Assembly (NCBI RefSeq): GCF_000247695.1
Contig: NW_004624734.1
Location: 40,791,431-40,855,430, forward strand
DNA length: 64,000 bases
Direction: 5' to 3'
DNA from: Heterocephalus glaber
Taxonomy: Eukaryota; Chordata; Mammalia; Rodentia; Bathyergidae
How positions within the stretch are numbered: position 1 is the stretch's first letter; each line of letters begins with the position of its first letter. Under the pieces are notes generated by a model. It searched no databases and was not told the DNA's origin. It saw only the letters and a list, made by a program, of their open reading frames with translations. Below are positions 1 to 11,100 of the stretch, one piece after another. The position numbers and the translations under genes are program-made.

Positions 1-1121
1 TCATTTCAACTGTGAATCCAATCAACCATCACTGAGGCATTATCATTAATCAAGGAATTTTCCTGCAGATATGCTGCTGAGTTAGGGGCTAACCATGTAA
101 GACAACAGTTTCAAAAGCCCCATCAAGTGGAATTAAGTAAACTGAACATCCATCCCTGGCAACAAATATAACAATACAATACATTTTAAAACTTGTAATT
201 ATATTTTTGTAGAAATCCTGTTAATCCTATACATTGGTGGCTATCCAAGTTAGATCTTATTTTAACATTCTATAGTAAATACTAAATTCCTTAGAATCTG
301 AAATGAACTAAACATTTGATGAAGTCTAATACCAGGAAGTCCAAAATCTTAAAATCTGCGTGAGATCTGACACTAATGTTGTTAATATTATATCTGCACA
401 ATAAGGTCAGAAAAACTCCAGACACACTAGTTTTACTTCTGTTTAATTTTAAGAGTGGCAAATCTTAAGACAAAGACATTATTCTCCAAAACTAGACCAA
501 TTTTTTTCTACTTTTATGAATTCATTTCCCCCAAAGTATATTCTTTTAAAAAGGATATTTTTTATCAGTACGTATTTGCTTTACATAATGATCACATTCA
601 TCATGGGGAATTTGTACCTGTACATAATATTTTAAAATCAAATTCTATCTGGCCATTTCCTCTCTTTTAAAAGATATAAATTCCTTAAGACAGACTAGTT
701 ATTTTTTTGTCCTTGAAATATTTTTATGGGCTCTGTAGGAGAAAAGATGCCCTATTATGTTGTAAAATGGGATCTCAGCCACGGAGCCTATGAACCACTG
801 CAGTATTATAAAATTTAAGAAGTTACATATACGTTTCATACATTCTCCTGGGTTAAGGAGTCCCTAGGGTTCATCAGTTCCAAAGGGCTTGTGACTCCCC
901 AAAGGCTAAGAATCACTGCTAAAATGAATGTGTGCCACTGACTGCAAATTAGGGTATTTGTAAAATTTTTCTTATACAAATCTAGCTTACTTCAGATGCT
1001 ATAAACACAAATATCACTAAAGAGTCTTTGTTGTAGATGAGAACAATGTAAAAAGAAGGAAAACGTGAACAATTTTTCTAACACTGAGTTTGGGAGAGTC
1101 ACTAACAAAAATGGAGGAATG

Positions 1122-1219
1122 GGGGCCGGGGATTTAGCTCAGTGGTTCCAGCGCCTGCCTTGCAAGCGCAAGGTCCTGAGTTCGATCCCCAGTACCAAAA
1201 AACCCCCAAAACACCCCAC
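1122..1219 (+). repeat. ID SINE with target-site duplication
   Basis: tRNA-Ala-like body with A box TTTAGCTCAGTGGTT and B box GTTCGATCCCC, followed by an A-rich tail with C interruptions. It is flanked by 16-base repeats at 1106-1121 and 1220-1235 with one mismatch, the hallmark of L1-driven retroposition. Confidence 0.93.
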
Positions 1220-2709
1220 CAAAAATGGAGAAATGAAACGAACTGAAGGGCTGGGTTTTGGGGTGAAGAAACACCACACTTGTTTTTCCCAGTTGTTTTT
1301 ATGTTGGAAAATTAGTAACTTTACCATCACCTTCCTTGAAAAATGCAATTATTTGAGCATCGAGACTTTCCTATAGCTTTGGCAAGAATGAAGAAACCTC
1401 CTCCTCTGCTCTTCTCACTGGCACTGCCCACTACTCCTCATCCCAAGTTTTATTTTCAGCCCGGGTTAACAAAGTACTAACTGATCTTAATGAGTTAATG
1501 CATCAAGCTTTTTTTGCTTAAGAAATTGGAATTGGTCTGTTTTTTGATTTGTAAAAAGAGGAAGAGAAGTAGAGAAAACAGGGGCAGTATTTCATGCAGA
1601 TTAAGAAAAAAAAGTCTCTGTGCTGTCATAGTAACATAAACAAGCCTTTTCTCTGTCTAATAAAAACCTAAATTTTCAATATCATCTAAGCTTTTCTAAT
1701 TAGCACTCCTACCTCCTGGTAATATAAATAGGAAAACATTGAGAGCAGAGGCTGCTAGATTAATATATAAAACAAAAGGGAAAGAATCTGTGATGAGGTC
1801 AACCACAAGAGTGGAAAATGTTCATTTGCCAATAAAGTAGGAATCAATGCCTCTCATTTCTGCAGAACATCAGTAATAATCAACCTTTAAACAATGTATT
1901 ATATTGACAAAACAATACATTTAGAAAGATGTATTCTTAAATATTTCAAGCATTTTCTGAAGAAATAATATATAATTAAAAATAATATAAACCAAAATAC
2001 ATGGCACATTATTGAAGGAAATAAAGTAAAATTAGGCTTCTAAATTTTAAACTGTAAAAATTTTCTAATGCCTCAAATAAAAACTAAAGACTTATCTATC
2101 ACTTAATTAAAAATGTCTCTCTAGCAGTATTTGTAAGCAAAAGTACATGAAACTCTTTAAGGTCCCTTCAAAGAAACACCTCAAATAAGAACCATTTATA
2201 TATAGAAATATTTACATGTTTTTTCTAACACCAAATTCTAACATAATACTGTAAAGATGGCAAAGTTTGAGCTAAAAGTATATGCCATGAACTTAAAAAA
2301 CAAAGCAATACCAAATCTCATTGGTTCTTTCTGAAATCACATGTTGAATTTCTGGATGAATCTGTCCAGTAAAGGTCAGTAGTGAAAATATTTTAAAATA
2401 TTCAAACATGTGGTGATCATTTGTCTAAAATTTGGTACTAACATTGGCATTGTGTTATAAAGTTTTACTTAAATAAGATGTATTTAGTTTATTTAAATGA
2501 ATTTAATTTGATAGCTATTTAAACACCCTAAACTCAAACCCCATCTGTTCCCCAGGGTGAGATTTGTAAGGAATTCATTATTTCTCTGACTTGTTGCTGC
2601 AGCACGAGTATAAAGGCCATTCCTTCTACTCAAGTGTACTGATAAGCCTTGCCTCATCATGTCAATTTTTTTCTAATACTGCACAAAAATTTCTTTTGAA
2701 TGAGATTTT

Positions 2710-2808
2710 ATAGGGCCAGGGATTTTAGCTCAGTGGCACCGCACCTACCTTGTAAGCACAAGGTCCTGAGTTCGATTGCCGGTACAAACAAACAAAAAAG
2801 TAACACTC
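2710..2808 (+). repeat. ID SINE with target-site duplication
   Basis: ID body beginning near 2714, with an ACAAACAAACAAAAAA tail. The 13-base duplication TGAATGAGATTTT lies at 2697-2709 and 2809-2821. One base is missing in the left part of the body (CAGTGGCACCGCACC). Confidence 0.93.
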
Positions 2809-4954
2809 TGAATGAGATTTTTAACTTTGAAGAGAAGAAAATAAGCAGAAAAGAATTTTCAGATGAATAAAAGAAGTACAAACAAACGAGCTCTTCAGGG
2901 CAAGAATGTGCCTGGCAGTCTCGGTTTCATGTTATTTTACTGTTTTGGTGAGCGATCCAGCTATAATACTAGCTCTGCTTGCCTGTCAGCTCCAGGAAGA
3001 CCAGAGCCACGTCATCTCTAATTTCCCGAGGAATTTAACACCGTGAGTAGTGTTTTGTATGCTAACATTCAAAATGCTGTGGAAAAACTGAGTCATTAGC
3101 TGGATTAACATATGGTCAAATATGCTCATTCAAGCAATACCGTAATTAATATTATTTGAATTATGTAACTAATTTATTTTTTAATCCACAATTCTTAGTT
3201 ATGAAATTAGTATAAAAATTAAGCAGTAGAGAATTGCATAATACTCTAGAAACAAATTAATACTATAACCAAAACTATGCATGAGGATAGTTCTAAAACT
3301 GAGTAAAGAAGTACCGCTTTGGTATTTTAGTTAATGCCAATACTAAGAACTGCTTGTTATCTGTAAAAGTTTATTCCAGAAGAAAGTGGAAATCGGGAGA
3401 TCAAATCTTGTTAAAACAATGAAAAGCATGTAAAATTTTAAAATGTTAAGGTATTAAGAGTCTGCTATATAAAACTGAATCTCTTATTATCAGCAGCAAA
3501 ATGGGTTCCTACTGAGATATTTAAATGAAAGTGTATGTGGAGTACTATATAATCATTACACAAGAACTTTTCCCCTCAAGAAGGAAAATAATAGAATACA
3601 TCAAAAAGTTTTGAGGCAATGCCCTGAGACACTAATGTGCATAAAAAGAGGGCGAAGATTGTGAATTTAAGAGGTACAAAACTGAAGTGCACAGCAGAGG
3701 TACAAAAGAGCCTTTTAAACTGGGGTTCGTTTTCTACCATGACCATTGTCCCCAAGAATCAGGAACATACAGTCTCCTGTTACAATGTATACTTCCTTAT
3801 TGTATTTTATAATAAAAATTGTACCTAGTATGGCAGTGCTGACTCATGTGGGAAAGATTTAGTCTTGTTAGATCACACTTAGTTTTTTCTCACTTCCAAT
3901 CTTAATTTCAGTATTTTAACAGTAATGTTTTAATTTGTTTAAAGATTCTCAAAAAAAAACCCATTCTAAATATACTGTTAATGTTTTGAAATATAAGCTT
4001 TCCATCACATATTTTACTTATGATTATGTTTTGCATCCCCAAAGCTACCACAGTCCAGCTCAAGGTTTTATAATTTCTGGAACTAAATTAAAAAGTTAAA
4101 GAACCAGCTTGTTGTGACACAGACTTAATTTTCAGTACAGTACTAGCACAACTGGTAATCAATCTATACTAGAAGCAATGGTATTCATTAAATGCGTTTA
4201 GATGCTTATAAAGCCATACATTATTATACTTTGCACTCTACCACAGATTTAGACATTAAAGCATTTATTGTAAATTAAGTATGGAATTGGTTCTGTAATT
4301 CCAACTGTTATGAATTTCTAAATATAAATAGTACTTTAGTTTTTCTTCATGCTGAATTAAGATATAAATTAAATACAATAAGTTATATTTAATCACCTCA
4401 CAAATAAGAGGGATAATGAAGTGTTCGCTGGTATTTAACTACTTAAATCCAAGACATTTCACATTAGTTCTCCTACAATTCCCCTAACTTCACATTAGTT
4501 TTAAGACTATATATACAAATATGTGTATTTCCAAGTTAGGGAGGAAGTAAATGTAACAAAATGGATTATATTAGTTTTTATACACAAATTTTGACTTTGT
4601 ATCTAAAGTTGTATTTTAATGTTACATTTTAATAGTTTTCTAGTGGGGAATCAGTCTATTAACTGATTTAATTACACAGTGATAAATACAATATTCAACC
4701 TAAAGAGACAAAAATACAAAAGCGCACAGAACAGTAGTCTTTTCAATGTGACAGATTGTAAAACTTTCACATGCTTCATCAGAGGAATTTAAGCCTAAAT
4801 TAAATTAGGTATTTTTATATCTACAATTCCTTAAGTTTTGAAATATATTTTTAAAGGCCAACAGCTAAATAGTATCAACATGCTATGTTTCAAATCACAA
4901 ATACATCTTAACCACTTGGATTATAAAGACATGGGCCAACTGAAAGTCACACAC

Positions 4955-4955
4955 A

Positions 4956-4986
<31 letters not shown>
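4955..4986. repeat. CT dinucleotide microsatellite
   Basis: Run of CT units interrupted once by GT, preceded by a short AC run. Confidence 0.95.
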
Positions 4987-5345
4987 ATGAACACACATAC
5001 ATACCTACCATAGAGTTAGACTGTCAAACTTTGACAATGATTATAACTAAACACTTGGCAAATTCAAGCTGATGAACATCTTTATGAAAAGTACGCAGCC
5101 TGAAAGAAACCTATTAAAAAAAACCAAACCCAGATTCAACAACAGCAGAGACTTAAAACTTGAGTCTTTCTAATGGAAGGGAAACAGTTCCATCTGTGTC
5201 TTCAGAAACAGTATTGTCCAATTAAGAGACTGACATCTTTCCCTATGAGAAAATATCTCATTTACAATGGCATGGTGTTTTAAAAGGCCGGGGTAAAACA
5301 GGAATTACACATACATAATTAAATTTCTTGTTTGTTAAATCAAGC

Positions 5346-5351
5346 TTTATT
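5346..5351 (-). terminator. Candidate PPM1A poly(A) signal AATAAA
   Basis: Canonical hexamer on the transcript strand about 880 bases after the stop codon, with a GU-rich element (TATGTATGTGTAATT type) following on the same strand. Other AATAAA hexamers further downstream could serve as distal sites. Confidence 0.5.
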
Positions 5352-5994
5352 GATAAAATGGAATTCAGATATCTTACTAGGAACAGCAGCAGGCCCAGCC
5401 GATCATGACAGCAAAAATGTGGCAGTCTCCTACTTTATATAGGAAGCTGCTGCTTATCAATTAGTAATTAAATGTAAGGACTTGTAAAAGAGGTGCAAAG
5501 AACGAAGGCATTTTAGCCCCAAGATTGCTCTTCATATGAATATACTGTATTACCTGCAATACTTGTGGCAATATGGAGACAACATTCTGAAAACAGTGAA
5601 GTGAAGTGAATGGCTTTACCAACCATGCCAATCCTCTGCCAAAGACCATGAAGGCAGTTTTCCATAACTCCTTGAATTTCAGCTTTGTAAAGTTTTGAAA
5701 TTATTCTCCATCATCATGTGGATGTTTGAGCATATAGCTGACATGGCTGCTGCTCTCCCTGTCCCAACTCCAAGTCCAAACACAACATGACTTGAAAGGA
5801 CTATTGCATCACACAACAAGCCAAATATTTCTTATATCTTTGATAGTGATTTTAAAGCAGTTCATAATTAAATATGAGCATTTTGTACAAGGACAATTAC
5901 ACTTTACAAAAAAAAAATCATACAACAAAAATTGCTGGAGTCTGATTTACAACATGAATTATGGTTTGAAATCGTGTTTACATAAGTCTCAAAT

Positions 5995-6094
5995 NNNNNN
6001 NNNNNNNNNNNNNNNNNNNNNNNNNNNNNNNNNNNNNNNNNNNNNNNNNNNNNNNNNNNNNNNNNNNNNNNNNNNNNNNNNNNNNNNNNNNNNN
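5995..6094. other. Assembly gap (100 N) inside PPM1A 3' UTR
   Basis: Exactly 100 N, the conventional size for a gap of unknown length. The translated X-rich frames across it are meaningless. Confidence 0.99.
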
Positions 6095-6229
6095 TTCTCT
6101 GGTGTGATCACTCTCACCCAAGTCATGTCCCTTTCCTTAAAGTTGAGGATGGATGTTAAAAGGTTCAACAAAGTGGAGCTGTACTCTCCTTTGGAGGTGA
6201 AGGTAAACTCCATGGTTAGATGAGTAGTT

Positions 6230-6259
6230 TTACCACATATCATCAGTTGATGTAGAGTC
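6230..6259 (-). CDS. PPM1A: PPM1A exon 6, coding part (C-terminus and stop)
   Basis: The acceptor TTTGTTCCCTTATAG is followed by GAC TCT ACA TCA ACT GAT GAT ATG TGG TAA. This gives the family-typical [10 protein letters not shown]-terminus and stop at 6232-6230. The exon continues into the long 3' UTR toward lower coordinates. At thirty coding bases it is too short to be found by ORF length. It was placed by continuity with exon 5 and by the conserved C-terminal peptide. Confidence 0.95.
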   Translation of the reverse strand, partial: DSTSTDDMW

Positions 6260-8165
6260 CTATAAGGGAACAAACAAAACCAGGAACTAAACTGAAGCTT
6301 AAAGATGATGAAATACGCTGCTTTTTGGATAATGCAAAGAAAGACGAAGTTTGTGTGTATGAAGTATCAGTATTTAATCTGTTAAAAAAATTACTAACCT
6401 TTGTTCCTGAAAATTATTTGGAACGATTTTACTGTGTGGTTGACTAAATGTAAATGTATAACTAAATTCACAAAGTTACTAAAAGCTGTTTCCTTTAATA
6501 AAATTCAACCTGTTTTTAGAACACTTTCTATAAAATTATTGCATAAGAAATTAAAACCTTAAATGAGATTTTAGCAAGCTTCATAATGCAATAAACTATT
6601 TCAGAGATGTGCCCAAATGATTTTAAGTTATCTTTCTATAAACATCACACTATAACAAAATTACAAGAGGAATTAATTGAATATGGGATTCTAATGTTTA
6701 ATTATAGAAACAGAATTCTCTAATATTTAAATGAAGTATATTCCTGACAAGGATATTTCCAGCTATAAAAACTTATTAGTGAAGATGAACATTCTGTTTG
6801 AGTTCTGTTGTAGCTCCTTAAAAAACAGAATAATCCAAGATTTTGAGTTCAAGTATCATTCCCAACTATAAAAAATTCTGGTGGAGGCAAACCTTCTGAA
6901 GCTGACTGTAGAGGCTTAAACATTCCAGAATAGTTCAAAGGAACCTTCTTTTTTGAGAGGTGGCCACTCACCATGATTATATCCTCAAATCACTAGAACT
7001 GTGGTGCAGGGAGAAATCAGAGCAAGCAAAGTTTCAGAACAATCAAGCAGGGTTGTGTGTAAGAGAATGGGTACAGTGAACAGCTCTGCAAAAACAGGTA
7101 GGAAGGGTATGTATTTAGGGCGGAGGGGAAGGGGAAGCAGAAGGACATAAAATGCTACTTACAGTGTCATCATTTTTGTAAGGATTCAGTCTATTGTAAA
7201 CGGCTTCAATTACATTCCGCCTAAATTTTTAAAAAATACAGAAAATTAATTCTTCAGAAAGTACAACATTACTTAATAACTCACAGCCTGGTGTTCATTA
7301 AAGTTTCAGTGATAATCTTACATTCAGAATCATTAGAATATTTCTTGCTATCAACAATCGAGCCCCGCTTTAAGATGTTTGTGCCCCAATGTTACAGTAG
7401 AAGTGAATTTATATATATTCCACTAATGTAGTTAATTGAAGACTAAAAGCTATAAGTTAAATCACAACAAAATCACAAGTCTATATGGTCTACTTGAACG
7501 AGTGTAAGCGGTTAAGAATCACCAATGGCAAGGCCAATTCTAACACATAATACTAATTATGAAGAAGCAACTTCAACATCTGTGGTAGTAAAATAATTCA
7601 TATGTACTTTATACAAAGTATAAAGCTTTAAGGTCCCTTTGAAAAAACTATATTAAAAACTGAAACATTAAAATGAATCCCCATGGGAAGTCTAGGAATC
7701 AGCTTTTAATAAAATTTTATTTAAAAATCTCTAGTGGTCTTTCTAAGTATAGCCTCCTGACTTCCAAAATTAATCTGAAGGGATTTTTTTGACAGTTATC
7801 ATATAGCATGTGGAAGAAGTTTCCAAAAAATAAAAGCTTCAAACAGGAATTTCTACAACTACTACTCAGTGAAAGGATTACAATGAATGACTATATTTGC
7901 AAAAGAGACGGTGGCTACAGTGGAGAATCAAGAAAATAAATCAGAAATATATCTGTAGCCAGGAGTGGTAGCACATGCCTGTGATCCCAGCACTATAGGA
8001 GGCTGAGGCAGGAGGATCACAAACAAGTTCAAGGCCAGCCCGACCAACTTAGTAAGAACCTTTATCAAAACAAAAAATAAGGGCTGGGTTGTTACCTGGT
8101 GCAAAGGCCTGGGTTCAATCCTTTACATTGTGTGTACACACATGCACACACATATGTACTGTGTG

Positions 8166-8196
<31 letters not shown>

Positions 8197-11100
8197 TTTT
8201 TATGATTTGTGCAGGTTAATTCCTTGTACAGTTGAGGTAAAAATGTTTAGAGCACTGAACTGTAAAACTGCTTGAATTCTCCAATTTATACTATTAAGTA
8301 CAGATGTATGCTTAATATTTACCACAAATTAACCCACTCTATCAACTAAGGTGGAAAGGGGAAAAGACCAAGAAACTCATCCTCCTACATTCCCTGACAC
8401 CAAAAACAAATCTAACCAGCAATCAAGAACCAGAAGGCTGGGAAAATCAAAGATGGAGAAAGAGCCCAGATGCAGCAAGATAATCTCTCGCTGTTAAATT
8501 ACCCACGGACTGACAAAATCAAATTAGAATCCTACTACTAATAGACAGAACCAAATTGGACTATGACTACTAATAGTAACTTTTGTAGTGTGACGTAATT
8601 TAGTTTAAAAATTCTTTAACTGTTTCATCTCATTTATTCTCTGAGGAAATCAACTTTACCTCAAGCTTCTACTAGAGACAATCCTCAGTTAATGGTATTC
8701 TGGTATCTAAACAAGAACCATATATCCCAATACTAAAACAAAACAAAACAAAACAAAAACAAAAACCAGTGACACTGCAGGTTAAATATTTTGAAAGCAG
8801 ATAACTGTATCACCTTAGATATTAGGTAAATACATTTGGTCAATGGACACCTAACATTCCATACACTGACAGAGAGCCTTAATGTGCAGAATGTAACTTA
8901 CTTGCTTGCCAATTCACCCCCTGGTGGGAGGCTGGGGATGTTCTCACTTGCTAATGTGCGCATCACATGGACTAAGTCTGGGACGCCTTCCCCCTGCTTC
9001 TTTATGATTTCTGGGAATCAGAAGTACTTTTTTTGTAAGTGTTATCCATATTTAATTAAAAAAAAAACTGAAACAAAGATAACTTAGGTTTTCAAAATGG
9101 CATTTACATCTGAGATTTCATTATTTTTAAAAAATCTGACTGACCTTTGAAAATTTACAAAGGGATGCACAAAAAGACACAGAAGACTACAAAGAATGAC
9201 AACAATCAAGGTAAAAATGTGAAAAGAAAAAATAGCTCATGTTAAATTGACATGTTACATAATCAGGGACATGTGCACACAAATGAAGATATCCTTAAGA
9301 CGCCAACTAGTTACTTCTGAGGAGACGAACTCCTTCTTAGACTGGATACATGTTTCCTGAACATTGTCCTATAAAATACATTGCACAGATTTAAAAAATA
9401 ATTTTTTAACATTCAGAATTTGAAAAAAATAAAACCTTTAAGTACATGAGAATTTATTGATTATACACTAACCCAAATCAGTTTACATATATATTTATAG
9501 TTGAAAAATGATATATAAATAGCATGCACAGATTAGATTATGTACTTGGATATTACTCTCAGCTCAGTTTTTCTCTAAAATATCTTTAAACAATATATAG
9601 ATACATAATACCATTTCCTTCATTATAAGCAAAGCCTTAAATTTCATGATAAAAATTTAAAAAGCAGATTTAATAGTCCTACAATATATCCAGTTATGAA
9701 ATGGGTATAGTGATATGACCTGCAGTGTTATCATGCAGATACACTGTTATTTACGTTACAGAATAGCAAACATTGCAAATAATGAACCTTACAAAGAACT
9801 CAAGAACTAGCAGAAATCTTTGCTTGAAGTTATATCACACTTACTCTACATGCAAATTGAAGCCAAGGACATTCTAAGTTATTTGTTCTGTTTAGTTTTT
9901 GTTTTTTACTGTTTATAGTAAGAAATGTTATTTTCTTTGTCATCACTGAGGCAAGGAATTATTACTCTAGTTCTCAATTTGCAAATACCTTTGAAAATGT
10001 CAGTGCTTATAAAGATCCTTCATCTTTTGATCAAGCCTTAAGATATGAATTTATTATTAGAGGTACATATAAAAAGACAGACATTGCTATACATGAAATT
10101 TATCTTTTCCTTTGTCCCTTTTTTTTTTCTTTTTGTGGTACTGGGGCTTGAACCCAGGTCCTCGCTCATGAGGCAAATGCTCTACCATTGGGCTACATCC
10201 CCAACCCTTTTTAAAATTTTAATTTGAGCCAGGGTCTTGCTATGTTGCCAGGCTGGCCTCAAACTTGCAATCCTCCTGCCTTAACCTTCCAAGTACCTGG
10301 GATTGCAAGCGTGTGCCACCATGTTGGGCCTCATAAAATTTCTTAAAATGGCTCAAACTGTCCTTTTAGAATAAAAGCCAAATTTTGTCACTGATTATGT
10401 TTTCCTTTATTTTTTTCTTTTTGAAAACCAGTCTTAAATCTGAACAAAAAGCAAGGATCTCAGATTTGGTTTGCCAAGTTCCTTTATTGTATAATCTTTC
10501 AACATCTAGTATATTTATTCTACATGGTTCTAATGCTGAAAATCTGCTATACAAAAATAAAGGGATTTGGTATTTATCTAAACTACACAATTTCACAATC
10601 TAAAACTGTAATACACTTAACATACAGTCTCTACTAAGCCAATACAATTATTTGGATAGGTAACTAGATACAACAGAAATGAACACTGATGATGAATTCA
10701 ACCAATATGGTTTCAGGTCTAAAAAAACATTACCTTGAATCATCTATATTTGATGTGTTAAAATTTAAATTATGTTGTATTATTTGTGAAGAAAATTATA
10801 AGAAACCAAACTCTTTAAAAAAATGAGGAAAGGTTTAAAAACAGTTATCTCCTATTCCATATCAGAAAATCCAATCCAATACTACCTGAACATTAATACT
10901 ACGCTAGCCTTCATTCTTTCCTTGAAAAGAGAAAAATAAAATTTAAGAAATACTTAGTTGCATTTGGAATATACATTTTAATTAGAATTATAAAGACTGC
11001 TTTTATGTAGAATATATAGGTATAGAATTCTCAATATTTCAAAAACATATATATAAACACATTCTACTTCTTTCCTTTCCCCATCAACTTTTGAGGAATT

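Larger units (their letters stand above)
1..5324. other. AT-rich, repeat-poor sequence downstream of PPM1A
   Basis: No coding region can be supported. Open frames are short and lack family resemblance. Apart from two young ID insertions (1122-1219, 2710-2808) and a CT microsatellite (4955-4986), I recognise no interspersed repeat, which is unusual compared with intron 1. The stretch may include distal 3' UTR of PPM1A, because several AATAAA hexamers occur on the minus strand (for example near 1449, 3370 and 4264). This is inference only. Confidence 0.4.
5325..6229 (-). other. PPM1A: PPM1A 3' UTR, proximal part
   Basis: Sequence follows the TAA stop at 6230 without recognisable repeats. It is interrupted by a 100-N gap at 5995-6094. 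The first well-formed poly(A) signal on the minus strand is AATAAA at 5351-5346. It is followed some 20-40 bases later by a U/GU-rich stretch (about 5300-5320) of the kind that binds the cleavage factors. The cleavage position near 5325 is an estimate. The mammalian PPM1A 3' UTR can be several kilobases long, so this may only be the proximal end. Open frames here (e.g. 5461-5649) are by chance. Confidence 0.65.
7221..8901 (-). other. PPM1A: PPM1A intron 4
   Basis: About 1.7 kb. Contains one plus-strand B1-dID SINE (7958-8128), a TG/TA microsatellite with T run (8129-8202) and an AAAAC repeat (8734-8766). Otherwise unique sequence. Confidence 0.85.
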
